64,000 nucleotides of DNA, taken from assembly GCA_024998755.1 (NCBI GenBank), contig JACEUU010000002.1, positions 416,045 through 480,044 of the forward strand. Direction: 5' to 3'. The notes beneath the pieces were generated by a model, which worked only from the letters and a program-made list of their open reading frames with translations, was not told the DNA's origin and did no database searches. The stretch is from Vampirovibrio sp. (GTDB taxonomy: Bacteria > Cyanobacteriota > Vampirovibrionia > Vampirovibrionales > JAJTHC01). This document shows, one piece after another, positions 52,883 through 61,712 of the stretch; within the stretch, counting starts at the first letter, position 1, and each line of letters opens with the position of its first letter. The position numbers and the translations under genes were made by a program.

Positions 52883-53896
52883 ATGGACCCCCTCTTTCTT
52901 TTATTAGTTATTATTATTGCCTTAGCTCTCATTTTTGACTACATTAATGGGTTTCATGATGCAGCTAATGCCATTGCTACCGTGGTAGCCACCAGAGTGT
53001 TATCTCCTAAAACGGCGGTTTTGTTCGGGGCTGTTTTGAACTTTGCTGGGGCTATGGCGGGCACAGAAGTAGCGGCTACCGTAGCTAAAGGTTTGGTAAA
53101 TCCTGCCGTTATTTCGTTAGAAACTATTTTGTGTGCTTTAATTGGGGCTATTATTTGGAACTTAATAACGTGGTGGAAGGGTTTACCTTCTAGTTCTTCA
53201 CACGCACTGATTGGTTCATTGATGGGGGCGGCTTGTTTTTGGGTTGGTGGGATGGATGGGTCTACCATTTATTGGGATAAAATTCTTCAAAAAGTGGTCA
53301 TCCCCATGTTTTCTTCGCCGCTTATTGGGTTTTTCTTAGGCTATTTGGTTATGGCAGCCCTTACCCGCATTGTTTATAAATTCAGCGTCAACCGTATTAA
53401 CCAAGTATTTAAGCCGTTACAAATTTTATCTGCTGGCTTTATGGCGTTTCACCACGGTAGTAACGACGCTCAAAAATCAATGGGTATTATTGCCTTATCC
53501 ATTGGCTTGTACTTGCATCAACCGGATGTAGTGATTGATTACCGAATTATTGTGCCTTGTGCTATTGCTATTGCCTTGGGAACAATGTCTGGCGGATGGA
53601 AAATTATTCGTACCATTGGTAGTAAAATGATTCGGCTACAGCCGATTCATGGGTTTGCGGCGGAAACTACGGCTTCGCTTTGTATTGCTTATGCTTCGCA
53701 TAGTGGTATACCGTTAAGCACCACGCATATTATTACCAGTAGTATTATGGGTGTGGGGGCTACCAAGCGTCTTTCGGCGGTTAAATGGTCGTTGGTAGGA
53801 TCTATTTTGTGGGCTTGGGTGCTGACGATTCCTGTTACATTTTTCCTTTCGGGTGGCATTGCTTGGCTTTATAAATTTATAAAAGGGGCGTTTTAG
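52883..53896 (+). CDS. pit: Inorganic phosphate transporter, PiT family
   Basis: Membrane symporter for phosphate (with H+ or Na+), 337 residues with about ten membrane segments. Signature repeats: IFDYINGFHDAANAIATVVA near the N-terminus and AFHHGSNDAQKSMGII in the second half. The LPSSSSHALIGSLMGA and PLSTTHIITSSIMGVG segments are the inverted-repeat counterparts. It forms an operon with the DUF47 gene. A MITE follows 6 bp after the stop. Confidence 0.96.
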   Translation: MDPLFLLLVIIIALALIFDYINGFHDAANAIATVVATRVLSPKTAVLFGAVLNFAGAMAGTEVAATVAKGLVNPAVISLETILCALIGAIIWNLITWWKGLPSSSSHALIGSLMGAACFWVGGMDGSTIYWDKILQKVVIPMFSSPLIGFFLGYLVMAALTRIVYKFSVNRINQVFKPLQILSAGFMAFHHGSNDAQKSMGIIALSIGLYLHQPDVVIDYRIIVPCAIAIALGTMSGGWKIIRTIGSKMIRLQPIHGFAAETTASLCIAYASHSGIPLSTTHIITSSIMGVGATKRLSAVKWSLVGSILWAWVLTIPVTFFLSGGIAWLYKFIKGAF

Positions 53897-53902
53897 CCCC
53901 TG

Positions 53903-54048
53903 ATACCAATTTCAAATAGAAATAGCGTCAGCGTCTACGTTGTTACCGTCAAGCAAAAAATCCTCAATGGTCTTCTGTGTACGTCTGCGGTTTTTTACTT
54001 GCCAGTGCCTAGTATCCATCTAACGCTATTCCTATTTGAAATTGGTAT
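53903..54048. repeat. MITE-like element B
   Basis: Terminal repeats ATACCAATTTCAAATAG near 53903 and CTATTTGAAATTGGTAT to 54048, an almost perfect pair extended by AGCGT/ACGCT. The interior aligns with element A (87-232) in reverse complement. The outer bases match the IS630 ends (TACCAATT and TAGCGT). Confidence 0.82.
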
Positions 54049-54286
54049 GAAAACTTGATTATTTGCCAATAATTCAAGTGCCACTTCAAATAAAGGTAAA
54101 GAATCAAGTTTAACCGTTTTTTATTCTAAGTAGGATTGGCGTAAAGCTTTTATTAAAGGGTATCTATAGGTTTTTTGTAGCTTTTTAAGACTCTATCACC
54201 TTGATTCTTTGCCACCTTTTCAAGAACACCTTGATTTTAAGGAATTATTTCAAGACGCACTTGAATTCGTGGCAAAGAATCAAGGT
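54048..54286. repeat. Double-hairpin repeat T2
   Basis: About 239 bp, abutting MITE B. The motif CTTGATTCTTTGCC (or a close variant) occurs four times, in two inverted pairs. The right pair gives a 16-bp perfect stem, CTTGATTCTTTGCCAC with GTGGCAAAGAATCAAG. Inside lie palindromic TTCAAG...CTTGAA units. Homologous to T1 at 11691. No ORF is credible in it. Confidence 0.78.
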
Positions 54287-54351
54287 GATACCCATTCATA
54301 TAGCTGCTCTCATTGTTAATAAGCTATTTTTAGCCCAGTTTAAGATGCCTA

Positions 54352-54600
54352 ATTTCAAACCATACCCAGTTGGAGATAGGCTGGTGCGAGCGTAGCGAAG
54401 CAGAGCATTTAGGGAGCCTCTAGCTTCCGCTCAAGCCTATTGCCAACGTGCATGGAAACCAATCAACCCTTAGCGGTAGGGAGGGGGGATTCTTAAGGGG
54501 GGAGGATGCCACCTTTCCCCTTAAGCGGTGGGGGTTGTTAGGGGGGCTGACGCCAGTCCCCCCTAACGCATCCATAGTAGCCCTAAGCAGCTATCGTTAA
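54352..54600 (+). repeat. Structured repeat R4
   Basis: Core 54369-54447 with outer helix GTTGGAGATAGGCT and AGCCTATTGCCAAC (13 of 14 pairs) and inner GAGC/GCTC. The 3' hairpins are TTAAGGGGGGA...TCCCCTTAA and GTTAGGGGGGCTG/CAGTCCCCCCTAAC, entirely different from those of R1 in sequence but alike in shape. Confidence 0.85.
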
Positions 54601-54636
54601 AGTGGCTCAATAATAGTTGGAACCGCTATACCAAAT

Positions 54637-54674
54637 AAAAAAATCCCCTTTAGCACAATTGAAGGCTAAAGGGG
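54637..54674 (-). terminator. Terminator of the 54873-57038 gene
   Basis: CCCCTTTAGC / GCTAAAGGGG on the minus strand followed by ATTTTTTT. About 200 nt past the stop; between them are a CACAAGCTTTGTG palindrome (54683-54695) and a dispersed repeat (54787-54856). Confidence 0.8.
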
Positions 54675-54786
54675 TAATTTCACAAGCTTTGTGAAATCAA
54701 GGGGAATTTTTTAAAATAGGTATGAGCGAGCATCTTTTTAACTTAAAGAATTGGTAAGCAATTAGCATTTAGAAATGAGATATTCT

Positions 54787-54856
54787 GTCATTGTGAGCGA
54801 AGTCGAGGAATCTCCTCAACGGTCTAGGGGGATGTTTCGACTACGCTCAACATGAC
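54787..54856. repeat. GTCAT...ATGAC dispersed inverted repeat
   Basis: GTCATTGTGAGCGAAGTCGA pairs loosely with TTTCGACTACGCTCAACATGAC-type sequence; the centre reads CTCCTCAACGGTCTAGGGGGAT. Same family as 31426-31495 inside MITE D. Confidence 0.65.
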
Positions 54857-54872
54857 GGAATCTAGGGAAAAA

Positions 54873-57038
54873 CTACCGACCTTGTGGTGCATACCCGTAA
54901 GCAGGTTGCTGTGGCGGTGGCATCATAGGGCGTTGTTGTTGTGGTGGTTGTTGCTGAGGCATACCCATTTGAGGTTGCTGTTGTGGTGGCATCATGGGTC
55001 GATTAGGGGCTGGGCCACCTTGTGGGGGTGGAGGCATCATTGCAGCCAAAGCGGAAGGAGGCGTTCCTGGTGGTAACATCCCTTCAATTTGGCGTACCGT
55101 ACCGAGCAATTCTTTATCGCCAGAAAGCAATTGGGCAATTTGAGCAGGCGGCAATGCCCCAGCTACTTGAGCCGTTTCAGGATTCATTTTCAATACTTCT
55201 TGGAAAAAAGCAACATCTTGAGGCGTTACTTGTGTAGCGTTGAACGATTGTTGTTGTTGTTGCGGACGACCCACTTGTGGTTGCGGTGCTGGGGGCATTT
55301 GAGGCCCTGCAGGACGCTGACCTTGTGGTTGTGGAAACTGGTTGTAAGCTGGTGGCATTTGTAAACCCATAGTATTTGTAGAACCTCCATCATTAGGATA
55401 AGTGTTATTGTACTGAGAAAAAGAACTATCTTCTTGTGGTAAGGCATTATTATTAACAAACGGTAAACCACCATTCATTGATGGGTTACTATCATCCATG
55501 CCTTGAAGGTTGAACGCCCCAGCATTTTCTGGATAAGCACCGACTGAACCTTCAGCAGGGGCATAAGCAGGAAGCGGAACGTTCGCTGTTGATGGTACAA
55601 AACCACCTAAAGCGGAATTTGTGCTAGTATTTCCCACGGAATTATTGACCGTGTTAAAGGCGTTAAAATCATCTCCTTGTTGTGGTTGGGCAGTGGGTTG
55701 TAAAAAAGCTGGCGATGTAGAAGCGGACTCGTCATAATTGGGTTGGAACGCTTGAGAGGCTGAAGAAGGATTGCCCAAAACGCTATTTAATTGGCTATCC
55801 AACACTTGCTGTTCAGCCACATTACCTTGCGGATACGCAATGGGTAATTCCAGCGGTTGTTGTTGGCTAGCGGGTAATGCAAATTGTTGTGGTTGTTCAA
55901 ACTCTTCTGCTGGATTGGTGGGGTAGCTTTGATTTTGACCGCCACCTAGCATCATTGTAGAATCATTCAATGGTTGCTGCTGGGGTTGATTTTGCGGGAC
56001 TGAATAACTGGATTGTTCAGGAACAGTCATGGTTGGGGTAATAATCACTTGCTGGGCAGGGGGCGTACCTGCTACAATTGGAGGCAGCATGGGTGGTGCT
56101 GGCGGAGCAACTGAAGCAAACGTACCCTTGCTGGTATCTGGTATAGGCATACCGGCTACTGGCGTATTATTAGGCATATAAGCGTATGATAAGGCATTAG
56201 GCTTCGGTGGGTCTGCAGGGTTGGTGAATACACCAAAAGGCATTGCAGAATTCACTGTACCGCTATTGGGTAGGGGGGTCAAGGCATTATAGGTAGCATA
56301 CGGCGAATACCCCGGTGGAAAGCCTGAATTAGGAGGGTTTTCAATATGCATCATGCCATCAGACCCTTGCCGAATGGGGAAAATAAAGGGGTTTCCGCCT
56401 GCGGATGCTGAGGTATTATCTGCCGTTGCATTGGGCAGTCCTGAAGCAGGGGTCCCCGTGTTTTGTTGATAAGCTAACGAATTAACGTTGTTGCCTAAGT
56501 CTTGATAGCGTTTTTGAGCATCAGCATAGTCTTGTTCGGCTTTTTGCAAGTTTTGATATTGGTTATCTAAATTTTTATATTCCTGCATTAAATGTTCTTG
56601 CGGATTACTAGGAGTGGGCTGCCCGTTTAATGGCGTGGCTGGTGTATTAGCAGTGGGTGTAGGGCTAAGGGTTTGGGGTGGCATACTACCATCACTAGAT
56701 GACACATTCACACCGGGTTGCACCATGCTAACTGGGGCATTATTGGGTACTGCTTCTGCGGGGTTTACCATGCCACTATTGCTGGCAGTAAAGCTATCTG
56801 GTTTACTGGGTATTAGGGTTGCTGAATTACCTGTTGCTCCACCCGAACCTACTGTTCCACCCACGTTAGTGGTTGGGTTAATAATGGTAATGTTAACCCC
56901 GTTACTTTGGGGTAACGTAACGGCTGAAGCCGGTTGATTTCCAAAACGTTGAATTTGGGTTCTTCCGCTTTTAGGTTCGGGTGCTATGGGTGGCATTCCG
57001 TGCGGATATGGGTTGATTTTAGGACTAGTATTAGTCAT
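54873..57038 (-). CDS. Large Pro/Gln/Asn-rich low-complexity protein
   Basis: 721 residues; family not recognised. Almost the whole chain is disordered and rich in P, Q, N, A, S and G, with one coiled coil (about 148-200, EYKNLDNQYQNLQKAEQDYA). There is a short ordered block near residues 610-660 (DVAFFQEVLKMNPETAQVAG) and a PQQQPQM-type tail with repeated MMPPP units. Residues about 41-60 contain LPQSNGVNITIINPTTNVGG, shared with the 104-residue protein just upstream. No signal peptide or membrane segment. Possible matrix, condensate or surface role is only a guess. Confidence 0.65.
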   Translation of the reverse strand: MTNTSPKINPYPHGMPPIAPEPKSGRTQIQRFGNQPASAVTLPQSNGVNITIINPTTNVGGTVGSGGATGNSATLIPSKPDSFTASNSGMVNPAEAVPNNAPVSMVQPGVNVSSSDGSMPPQTLSPTPTANTPATPLNGQPTPSNPQEHLMQEYKNLDNQYQNLQKAEQDYADAQKRYQDLGNNVNSLAYQQNTGTPASGLPNATADNTSASAGGNPFIFPIRQGSDGMMHIENPPNSGFPPGYSPYATYNALTPLPNSGTVNSAMPFGVFTNPADPPKPNALSYAYMPNNTPVAGMPIPDTSKGTFASVAPPAPPMLPPIVAGTPPAQQVIITPTMTVPEQSSYSVPQNQPQQQPLNDSTMMLGGGQNQSYPTNPAEEFEQPQQFALPASQQQPLELPIAYPQGNVAEQQVLDSQLNSVLGNPSSASQAFQPNYDESASTSPAFLQPTAQPQQGDDFNAFNTVNNSVGNTSTNSALGGFVPSTANVPLPAYAPAEGSVGAYPENAGAFNLQGMDDSNPSMNGGLPFVNNNALPQEDSSFSQYNNTYPNDGGSTNTMGLQMPPAYNQFPQPQGQRPAGPQMPPAPQPQVGRPQQQQQSFNATQVTPQDVAFFQEVLKMNPETAQVAGALPPAQIAQLLSGDKELLGTVRQIEGMLPPGTPPSALAAMMPPPPQGGPAPNRPMMPPQQQPQMGMPQQQPPQQQRPMMPPPQQPAYGYAPQGR

Positions 57039-57151
57039 TGGTAATCCTCACGCACACTGTTAAACTCCTGAAAAAAAACGAATAAATAGACCCTTGAAAT
57101 ACATTGTTTGTTTAAAGTTGGGCGGAAGACTGACTTCCGCCCATCATTATC

Positions 57152-57466
57152 TTAATAATAAGCGGGTTGCTGATACCCTAAACCGCCGGCAGTTGCGGGT
57201 AAGGCCTGCATGGTTGGCTGTACTGGCGGTGGTGCTACTGTACTGGGTGTAAAGCTATCAGCTGGGTTGGCTGTTAGTTTGGTTGGTTCAGCTGACCCAC
57301 TAACGTTGGTGGTTGGGTTAATAATGGTAATATTAACGCCGTTGCTTTGAGGTAAAGCTACTGGTGCATTTGGCTGAGCATCTGCACCGGCAACACCGCC
57401 AGAACGCACTGCTTGGTGTGCCACACCCGTTGTATGGTAGTTAATAGAAGAAGACGTTAAAGACAT
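57152..57466 (-). CDS. Small protein related to the N-terminus of the 721-aa protein
   Basis: 104 residues, Ala/Pro/Val-rich. PVALPQSNGVNITIINPTTN (about 36-55) is nearly identical to the other protein, and PADSFTPSTVAPPPVQP parallels its KPDSFTASNSG region. It is upstream on the same strand with a 113-bp gap, so the pair looks like a duplication in which one copy expanded. The gap 57467-57687 holds a short CCGATAATCGG palindrome (57543) and nothing else. Confidence 0.6.
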   Translation of the reverse strand: MSLTSSSINYHTTGVAHQAVRSGGVAGADAQPNAPVALPQSNGVNITIINPTTNVSGSAEPTKLTANPADSFTPSTVAPPPVQPTMQALPATAGGLGYQQPAYY

Positions 57467-57687
57467 GGTTAATTAACACACTTTCCAAAAAATTGGTCTT
57501 TATAAACAGAAGACACACTGTAAAAATTAAACATTATGAAAACCGATAATCGGTTAGTTATTGGCTTAAAACCCAGAACAGGTGATTCTGTGCTAGGTTA
57601 TTTCTAAAATTAAAACACACATTTATTGGCATAGAGCGATGAATTGTTTTCCATCTATTTGAAAGCCTTGTTATAGGTATAAACGCA

Positions 57688-58992
57688 ATGGCTTCAAACT
57701 TTGTGAACGCTTATGTTACACTAAGAAGGCAAAATCACAAAAACTGTTACGAAATGCTTAAAAATCAACTAGGTCTTTATTCTTGCATGAATATCTCACT
57801 CGCTACCAAACCACCCGAATGGCACACCCTTCCTGCAGTGCAAACAGCCATGAACACTGGCACGCACGTACTTGCATATTATCAACTAGAATTACCCGCT
57901 GAAAAAGCCCACCAATTGCCCACCATGGCTAGTAAAATTGCTAACGGACAAACCATTGGCACGCAAAACCCCGATGAAATTGCTCGGCTTTCAGCTTATA
58001 CGGCTACCGTGGTTTGGTGCAGTGAACCGACCCCCTTGCCCGAAACGCCCGAGTGGGTTCGAGGCTTTTTTGTTTTAGGGTTTCCTGTTGCCATTGTTCA
58101 GAACGACATAGGGGCGTTACAAACAATTTTGTTTGGTAAAATTAGCATGGGCGGACGTATTCGGTGGGAAGACGTGTGGATTCCCGCTGTGTTAGCCCAA
58201 CGTTGGCAAGGGGCAACTTTCGGGGTTGAAGGCATTCGTCAGCTGGTGCAAGCCAAGCCGCATTCCCCGTTGTTAATGGCTATTTTTAAACCTTGCTTGG
58301 GCGAACCACCCGCCACACTGGCGGAAAGCCTTTATCAGCAAGCCATAACAGGCACGCATTTGGTCAAAGATGACGAAGTCCTTTCAGACGCATCGGTAGA
58401 TGTTGGGTTGGGTCGGTTAGAAGCTTGCTTGGGTGCATTGGCTAGAGCGAAGGCAGAAACGGGTAATACGCCTCTTTATGCGTTTAATTTGAATGGGGCG
58501 GCTCATGAATTACTGCCTCGGGCGGAACGATATTTGGCGGCGGGGGCTACGGCGTTTTTATTCAATTATTTGGCTTATGGCTTGCCTACGTTGCATATGC
58601 TGGCAACGCAACTATCCCGAAAAATACCCATTATTGCCCATCCTGCTTTGGGCGGAGCGTTTTATGGCTCAGTTAGCCATGGGCTTTCGCCGGCGTTGGT
58701 ATTTGGTACGTTGCCTCGGTTGGCGGGGGCAGATGCTTGTTTGTTTCCATCGCCTTATGGTGGGGTTTGCTTGCCGAAAGCGGAAGCCTTGGCGGTTCAG
58801 CGGGCTCAACTGTGTGAACATAGTGGGTTGAAGGCTATTTTCCCTGTGCCTTCTGCGGGAATAGTGGCGGGTATGGTGCCTAGTATTTTGGCGGATTTTG
58901 GGAACGATGTCATTATTAATGCGGGTACGGGCATTATGGAAGCTGAAGGCGGAGCGGTTGCAGGGGCAAACGCCTTTTTATCGCAGTTATAG
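57688..58992 (+). CDS. RuBisCO-like protein (form IV)
   Basis: RuBisCO large-subunit fold, 434 residues from this start. KPCLGE (201) marks the first phosphate-binding lysine strand. HLVKDDEVLSD (225-234) has the KDDE metal-ligand set of RuBisCO. HPALGGAF (318) corresponds to the active-site His; PSAG (388) and NDVIINAGTG (406-415) form the phosphate loop. Loop 6 has SPYGGVCLPK in place of the catalytic GKLEG, so carboxylase activity is not expected. Form IV enzymes act as enolases or isomerases, for example MtnW of methionine salvage, but no mtn gene is adjacent. ATG 57787 may be the true start, since the usual N-terminal strand begins about 25 residues later. Confidence 0.88.
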   Translation: MASNFVNAYVTLRRQNHKNCYEMLKNQLGLYSCMNISLATKPPEWHTLPAVQTAMNTGTHVLAYYQLELPAEKAHQLPTMASKIANGQTIGTQNPDEIARLSAYTATVVWCSEPTPLPETPEWVRGFFVLGFPVAIVQNDIGALQTILFGKISMGGRIRWEDVWIPAVLAQRWQGATFGVEGIRQLVQAKPHSPLLMAIFKPCLGEPPATLAESLYQQAITGTHLVKDDEVLSDASVDVGLGRLEACLGALARAKAETGNTPLYAFNLNGAAHELLPRAERYLAAGATAFLFNYLAYGLPTLHMLATQLSRKIPIIAHPALGGAFYGSVSHGLSPALVFGTLPRLAGADACLFPSPYGGVCLPKAEALAVQRAQLCEHSGLKAIFPVPSAGIVAGMVPSILADFGNDVIINAGTGIMEAEGGAVAGANAFLSQL

Positions 58993-59019
58993 TATTTTGA
59001 AAAGGTTATGAGTGTCGTT

Positions 59020-59223
59020 GGTTCTAATCAACCAACAGTTGAAGACAGGCTGGTGCGAACGTAGTGAAGCAGACCAATTAGGGAGCCTCTTTTGCTTCCG
59101 GTCAAGCCTGTTTTCAACGTGCGTGGAAACAAGTCGACCCTTGAGAGGGGTTTTTTAAGGGGGCGTGGAGCCCCCTTGAATTTGTGGGGGGTGTTCGTGT
59201 TGGGGTAACCCAACCGCAGTCCC
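59020..59223 (+). repeat. Structured repeat R5, left part (interrupted by IS110)
   Basis: Core 59038-59118 with outer helix GTTGAAGACAGGCT/AGCCTGTTTTCAAC, 14 of 14 pairs. The small hairpin has A and T (GCGAACGTAGTGAAGC) where the other copies have G and C, a compensatory pair. The 3' hairpin is GGGGGC GTGGA GCCCCC. The terminal hairpin is broken by the IS110 at 59224. The element resumes at 60347 (GACAAACCAACCAGC) up to the IS30 at 60394. Confidence 0.85.
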
Positions 59224-59229
59224 CTTATG

Positions 59230-59390
59230 TGTTGGTAGAATAAAACGGTGCTAGTCGATCGTCCATTCCCCTCGGCTCCAAACAACCGATTGTCAGCAAG
59301 ATCACTAGCACCGTTTTACAAGGGATGCCATTTGAACAGATGCCCGAACTCTAACGTTCGTACCATAAGGCTAAATCCAAATCCCTATTT
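59230..59390 (+). ncRNA. Bridge RNA of the IS110 element
   Basis: The first stem-loop is AAAACGGTGCTAGT (59242-59255) with ACTAGCACCGTTTT (59304-59317). Its internal loop holds TCCCCT (59267-59272), equal to the left target flank plus core, and TTGTCAG (59290-59296), complementary to CTGACAA at the right target. The second stem-loop is GGGAT (59322) with ATCCC (59381). It holds CAGATGC (59337-59343), equal to the IS right end, and CATAAG (59364-59369), complementary to CTTATG at the IS left end; apex CGAAC/GTTCG. This is the layout of target-binding and donor-binding loops known for IS621-type bridge RNAs. Confidence 0.85.
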
Positions 59391-59412
59391 TTCTACCAAA
59401 GGAAATCCTACC

Positions 59413-60336
<924 letters not shown>

Positions 60337-60393
60337 CACAGATGCTGACAAACCAACCAGCGAAAGACGGGAAAGACAATCGATGAGAGAAAA

Positions 60394-61488
60394 GGCGGAT
60401 TCAAGTAAGAAGTGTTTCACAAGGGAGGGAGCGGTTAGCCACTGGTTGTAGCACTTCTAACGGCGTCTTGAAGCCCAAGCATTTTCTCGGGCGAGTATTC
60501 AACTTCCGCTGAACTTGCAACACTTCGGCCTCACTAACCATACCAAAATCCGTCCCCTTTGGAAAGTACTGACGCAACAATCCATTCGTATTCTCATTGC
60601 TTCCACGCTCCCAACTATGGTAAGGTTTGGCAAAATAAGTCTCTACACCCAACGCTGACGCTATTTTATGGTGATAGGAAAACTCCTTCCCATTGTCAAA
60701 AGTAATCGTCTTAACTGGCAAGTGCTTAAGGGCTTCAATAATACCCACACTCACCATTTCAGCCGTTGAACGGGCTACCTTAAACACCACTAACACTCTG
60801 CTTTTTCGTTCTACCAGGGTAACCACGGCACTTCGGTGATTCTTCCCGACCACGGTGTCAGCTTCCCAATCGCCCAGTCTACTTCTGGTTTCGACGATTT
60901 CAGGTCTTTGGCTAATGTCGACTCTACCGACAATTTGCCCTCGGGTGGGTTTACCGTTGACTCGTTTTTGGTAGGCTCTGCTTTTTCGACGGAGCTGAGT
61001 GTACAGAGAACCGCCATTTTCCTTGTCTTGGTAGATGTGTTGGTAGATAGTTTCGTGGCTAATTTTCTTGTTATGATTGAGTTTTAGCCATTCTGATATT
61101 TGTTGTGGACTCCATTGTTCTTGGGTAATTTTTTCTTTGATAATCGTTACAATGTCGGTTGTTAATTTTTTGAGGTGTGGTTTGGCTCGGTGTTTTCGGG
61201 TGGTTGCTTTTTGGTGGGCTTGTTGGTGTCTATAGCCTCGTTTGCCTGTGTTTCTTTTCAGTTCGTTGTTAATGGTTGTGTGTGAAATGGCTAATACTTT
61301 GGCGATGCGTCTGTTGGACAGGTTGATTGACTTGAGGGCGTTTATTTGAGATCGTTGGATGGCGGTTAGTTGTTGGTAGCCTTTGGGCATTTGTGTGTAT
61401 CTCCTTTTTATTGTCGTTAATAAAAAGATACTACAACCAGTGGCTAACCGCTCCCTCCCTTGTGAAACACTTCTTACTTTAATCCGCC
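60394..61488 (-). mobile_element. IS30-family insertion sequence with 58-bp inverted repeats
   Basis: Left 60394-60451 and right 61431-61488 match in inverted orientation with one difference in 58 bases (GGCGGATT-C/A-AAGTAAGAAG...). The element is 1095 bp. Inserted in the distal part of R5: the left flank ATCGATGAGAGA is shared with 25190-25200. Confidence 0.92.
60401..61390 (-). CDS. IS30-family transposase
   Basis: 329 residues from MPKGYQQLTAIQRSQINAL (ATG 61390). The longer open frame to 61531 would start outside the element and is rejected. N-terminal helix-turn-helix SNRRIAKVLAISHTTINNEL; a second DNA-binding region follows. DDE domain: RLGDWEADTVVGKNH (Asp), KTITFDNGKEFSYH (Asp) and SWERGSNENTNGLLRQYFPK (Glu). 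The last 17 residues (about NRSLPCETLLT) are encoded within the inverted repeat. Catalytic residues intact. Confidence 0.95.
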   Translation of the reverse strand: MPKGYQQLTAIQRSQINALKSINLSNRRIAKVLAISHTTINNELKRNTGKRGYRHQQAHQKATTRKHRAKPHLKKLTTDIVTIIKEKITQEQWSPQQISEWLKLNHNKKISHETIYQHIYQDKENGGSLYTQLRRKSRAYQKRVNGKPTRGQIVGRVDISQRPEIVETRSRLGDWEADTVVGKNHRSAVVTLVERKSRVLVVFKVARSTAEMVSVGIIEALKHLPVKTITFDNGKEFSYHHKIASALGVETYFAKPYHSWERGSNENTNGLLRQYFPKGTDFGMVSEAEVLQVQRKLNTRPRKCLGFKTPLEVLQPVANRSLPCETLLT

Positions 61489-61712
61489 AGACAATAACGT
61501 CATTCAATTTTTGAATTGATACAACTAGCACAAAATGGGGGTTAAGGGGGTTTTATGCTAGTAAGATTTTATTTTTTTACGCTAAATTTAGGCGTACAGG
61601 CTTTATTTCTTTTTTAATTCAGGTTTTATAGGCAAACTCTCACGCTTTTTTCAAACAATCAATCAGTTTTAAACCACACGGATGTAGGTAATACAAGGAA
61701 CAATTAATCGCT

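Noticed and set aside
59028-59285. 85-residue open frame on the minus strand
   Set aside because: It lies across the R5 repeat and the guide-RNA leader and has no protein-like conservation; it is a shadow of structured DNA.
61391-61531. Extended IS30 transposase N-terminus
   Set aside because: It begins outside the insertion sequence and crosses the inverted repeat; MPKGYQQL is the family-like start.
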